The position numbers and the translations under genes are program-made. From Hymenolepis diminuta (Eukaryota > Platyhelminthes > Cestoda > Cyclophyllidea > Hymenolepididae), in NCBI GenBank assembly GCA_900708905.1, contig CAADRB010000003.1, positions 663,479 through 727,478 of the forward strand: a DNA stretch of 64,000 nucleotides. The letters are read 5' to 3'. A model generated the notes under the pieces. That model was not told the DNA's origin and made no database searches. It saw nothing but the letters and a program-made list of their open reading frames with translations. Each line of letters starts with the position of its first letter. The first letter of the stretch is position 1. Positions 62,765 through 64,000 of this stretch are shown piece by piece.

Positions 62765-63542
62765 TATTTCATTTACAGGTCTGATAGCTTAAGTTCTTGG
62801 GTCCAGTCCAGGCCTAATATGTTTAAATTTGAATTTTCAGTCACACTGACCTTTGTATTTGTTTGGTGCAGACTTTGCATTTGTTTTCACTTGCAAATTG
62901 TAGCTTTTCCCCGATGCATCTTGAATGGATAGAGAAGTGAGATCTAATGGCATGCATCCTATTTTACGCCATATTCTACTTGTGATCAAGAAGACATTTG
63001 AGCCCGTATCTAGTTGCAGGTTGATTTCACGGTCATTGATTTTCAAATTCTCATATCTGCGTGCTGATTCCATTGGCCTTAACTATTACGCTGAACGTAT
63101 TTCCTCGTTGCTGGGATATTTGTCCATTTTTGCAGAACCTCATTTTGGTAGAAACTTTCCTCTCTACATGTTCTGAAGAATCTTCCGAATTAGTATCATG
63201 ATTGTTAGACCCCCTCCTCCCCTTCCCCCCCCCTTTTGAAGTATTCTGATTAAATCGCCTGCTTTTAGTAAAGGATTTGTTTCTTGTACGAGAACACGAT
63301 TCCTTACGACCTCTTTTACCACAGTGTTGGCGCAAACACTTTTTGAATGAACAGAACTGAGCAAAATGGCATTCATTGCAAGACTGGCAAGCAGAGTGAG
63401 ATCTGGAAGATGGATGAATTTGCCTATTGGAAGAATTTGGTTGTATATGGCAACAGCAAACAAGGACAAAATAGGCGACATTGTATGAGAGTTTTATATA
63501 TGGCCAGCCCATCCAGTAGGCTGAAAAAATTAAGTAATGCAA
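62765..63542 (-). mobile_element. Ty3/gypsy gag-protease remnant (dead)
   Basis: Minus strand. The upstream frame (63542 to about 63051) has a worn zinc-knuckle region, CQSCNECHFAQFC then CLRQHCGKRGRKESC, and basic Gly-rich sequence. After a frameshift near 63060 comes an aspartic protease start: RRYENLKINDREINLQLDTG with the catalytic D-T-G, then LTSLSIQDASGKSY. After a second shift near 62840, 'NLNILGLDW' followed by a stop matches the linker before reverse transcriptase. At least two frameshifts make it non-functional. It sits antisense in an iGluR copy 2 intron. Confidence 0.85.
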
Positions 63543-63599
63543 TTTAAATATGAAAGAAATTCAAATGGTAACCACACAAGGTGACTGAGTCATGTCTAT

Positions 63600-63985
63600 A
63601 GAAATGAGGGAAGTGAGAGATGTAGCGCGAATGAGAAACCAAGTAAGCGTATGCTCCTTGGAAGAAGCGAATAGTGTGTAAGGCACATCATATTGATAAG
63701 GCAAGTAAATATGAAAGAGTACATAGTCCATAGGATGCATAAAAGATTGGAATAAGAACCAAGAGGCGTAGGGATTATAAATGATGAGAACATGCACTCA
63801 TTCGCCACATGACTGCATAACTCCATTCAGAGTGATAGCAGTCGATGACCATACGGTCCGATCTAGCCAATGGCCACAATGAGCTCCCAGTTCGCTTTCC
63901 TAATTGGTCCACTCTGCGTGCAGCGTGCGTGCTTTTGTTTTACTCAACAGGGTTGCTAGCCTACTTCTAACGCGTTTGGGGCTTA
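63600..63985 (-). repeat. LTR-like or leader sequence of the gypsy remnant
   Basis: Directly upstream (minus strand) of the gag remnant; its sequence order matches 18535-18800 ('gttagaagtaggctagcaac', 'actgggagctca', 'ccattggctagatc', 'cctcttggttcttattcc'). Consistent with a 5' LTR, but terminal TG/CA and a primer-binding site could not be fixed, and the window ends nearby. Confidence 0.55.
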
Positions 63986-64000
63986 TGCGTGCGTAAGGGG

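Noticed and set aside
62193..64000. Missing channel exons of iGluR copy 2
   Set aside because: I looked for counterparts of PFSVTPNRS and VVWWLF and found none, but the first such exon could lie just beyond the window, so I do not call the gene truncated.

Overview
The window is nuclear DNA from an intron-rich, AT-rich animal. GT-AG introns, tRNA-derived SINE-like repeats and decayed Ty3/gypsy pieces rule out a bacterium. A flatworm, probably a cestode, is my best guess from gene style and repeat load; this is an inference. I placed exons by hand, translating each, matching it to a known family and checking that reading phase carries across every junction. Most long open frames that ignore splicing are shadows.

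Layout. Minus strand, right to left: an intronless GTP cyclohydrolase I gene (33622-34491); a 20-exon cohesin regulator of the PDS5 family (29361 down to 10003, 1639 codons); and the 5' end of a calcineurin-binding protein cabin-1 (CABIN1) homologue (5189 down to 29, running off the left edge). Plus strand, 39088 to the right edge: two ionotropic glutamate receptor (iGluR) genes in tandem. The first is complete (16 exons, 795 residues). The second covers signal peptide, amino-terminal domain and the start of the ligand-binding domain, and runs off the right edge.

The iGluR pair is the most interesting part. Nine of ten comparable exons fall at the same positions and the same phases, and seven of those are identical in length from exon 2 on (156, 234, 24, 167, 54, 195, then 129 and 189 with only exon 8 differing). 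They include a shared 24-nt microexon and a shared 44-nt intron. One intron in copy 1 must use a GC donor. The channel gate motif is strongly altered (AFCANYAAY where most iGluRs have SYTANLAAF), although the agonist-binding arginine and the domain-2 cysteine pair are kept.

Non-coding space holds a tRNA-derived SINE-like family (about nine copies), several diverged dispersed repeats, a gypsy integrase remnant inside a CABIN1 intron, and a gypsy gag-protease remnant with LTR-like sequence inside the last visible intron of the second receptor. I see no shared pathway among the genes: CABIN1 (chromatin/calcineurin), PDS5 (cohesin), GCH1 (tetrahydrobiopterin synthesis) and iGluRs (neuronal signalling) look like ordinary neighbours.
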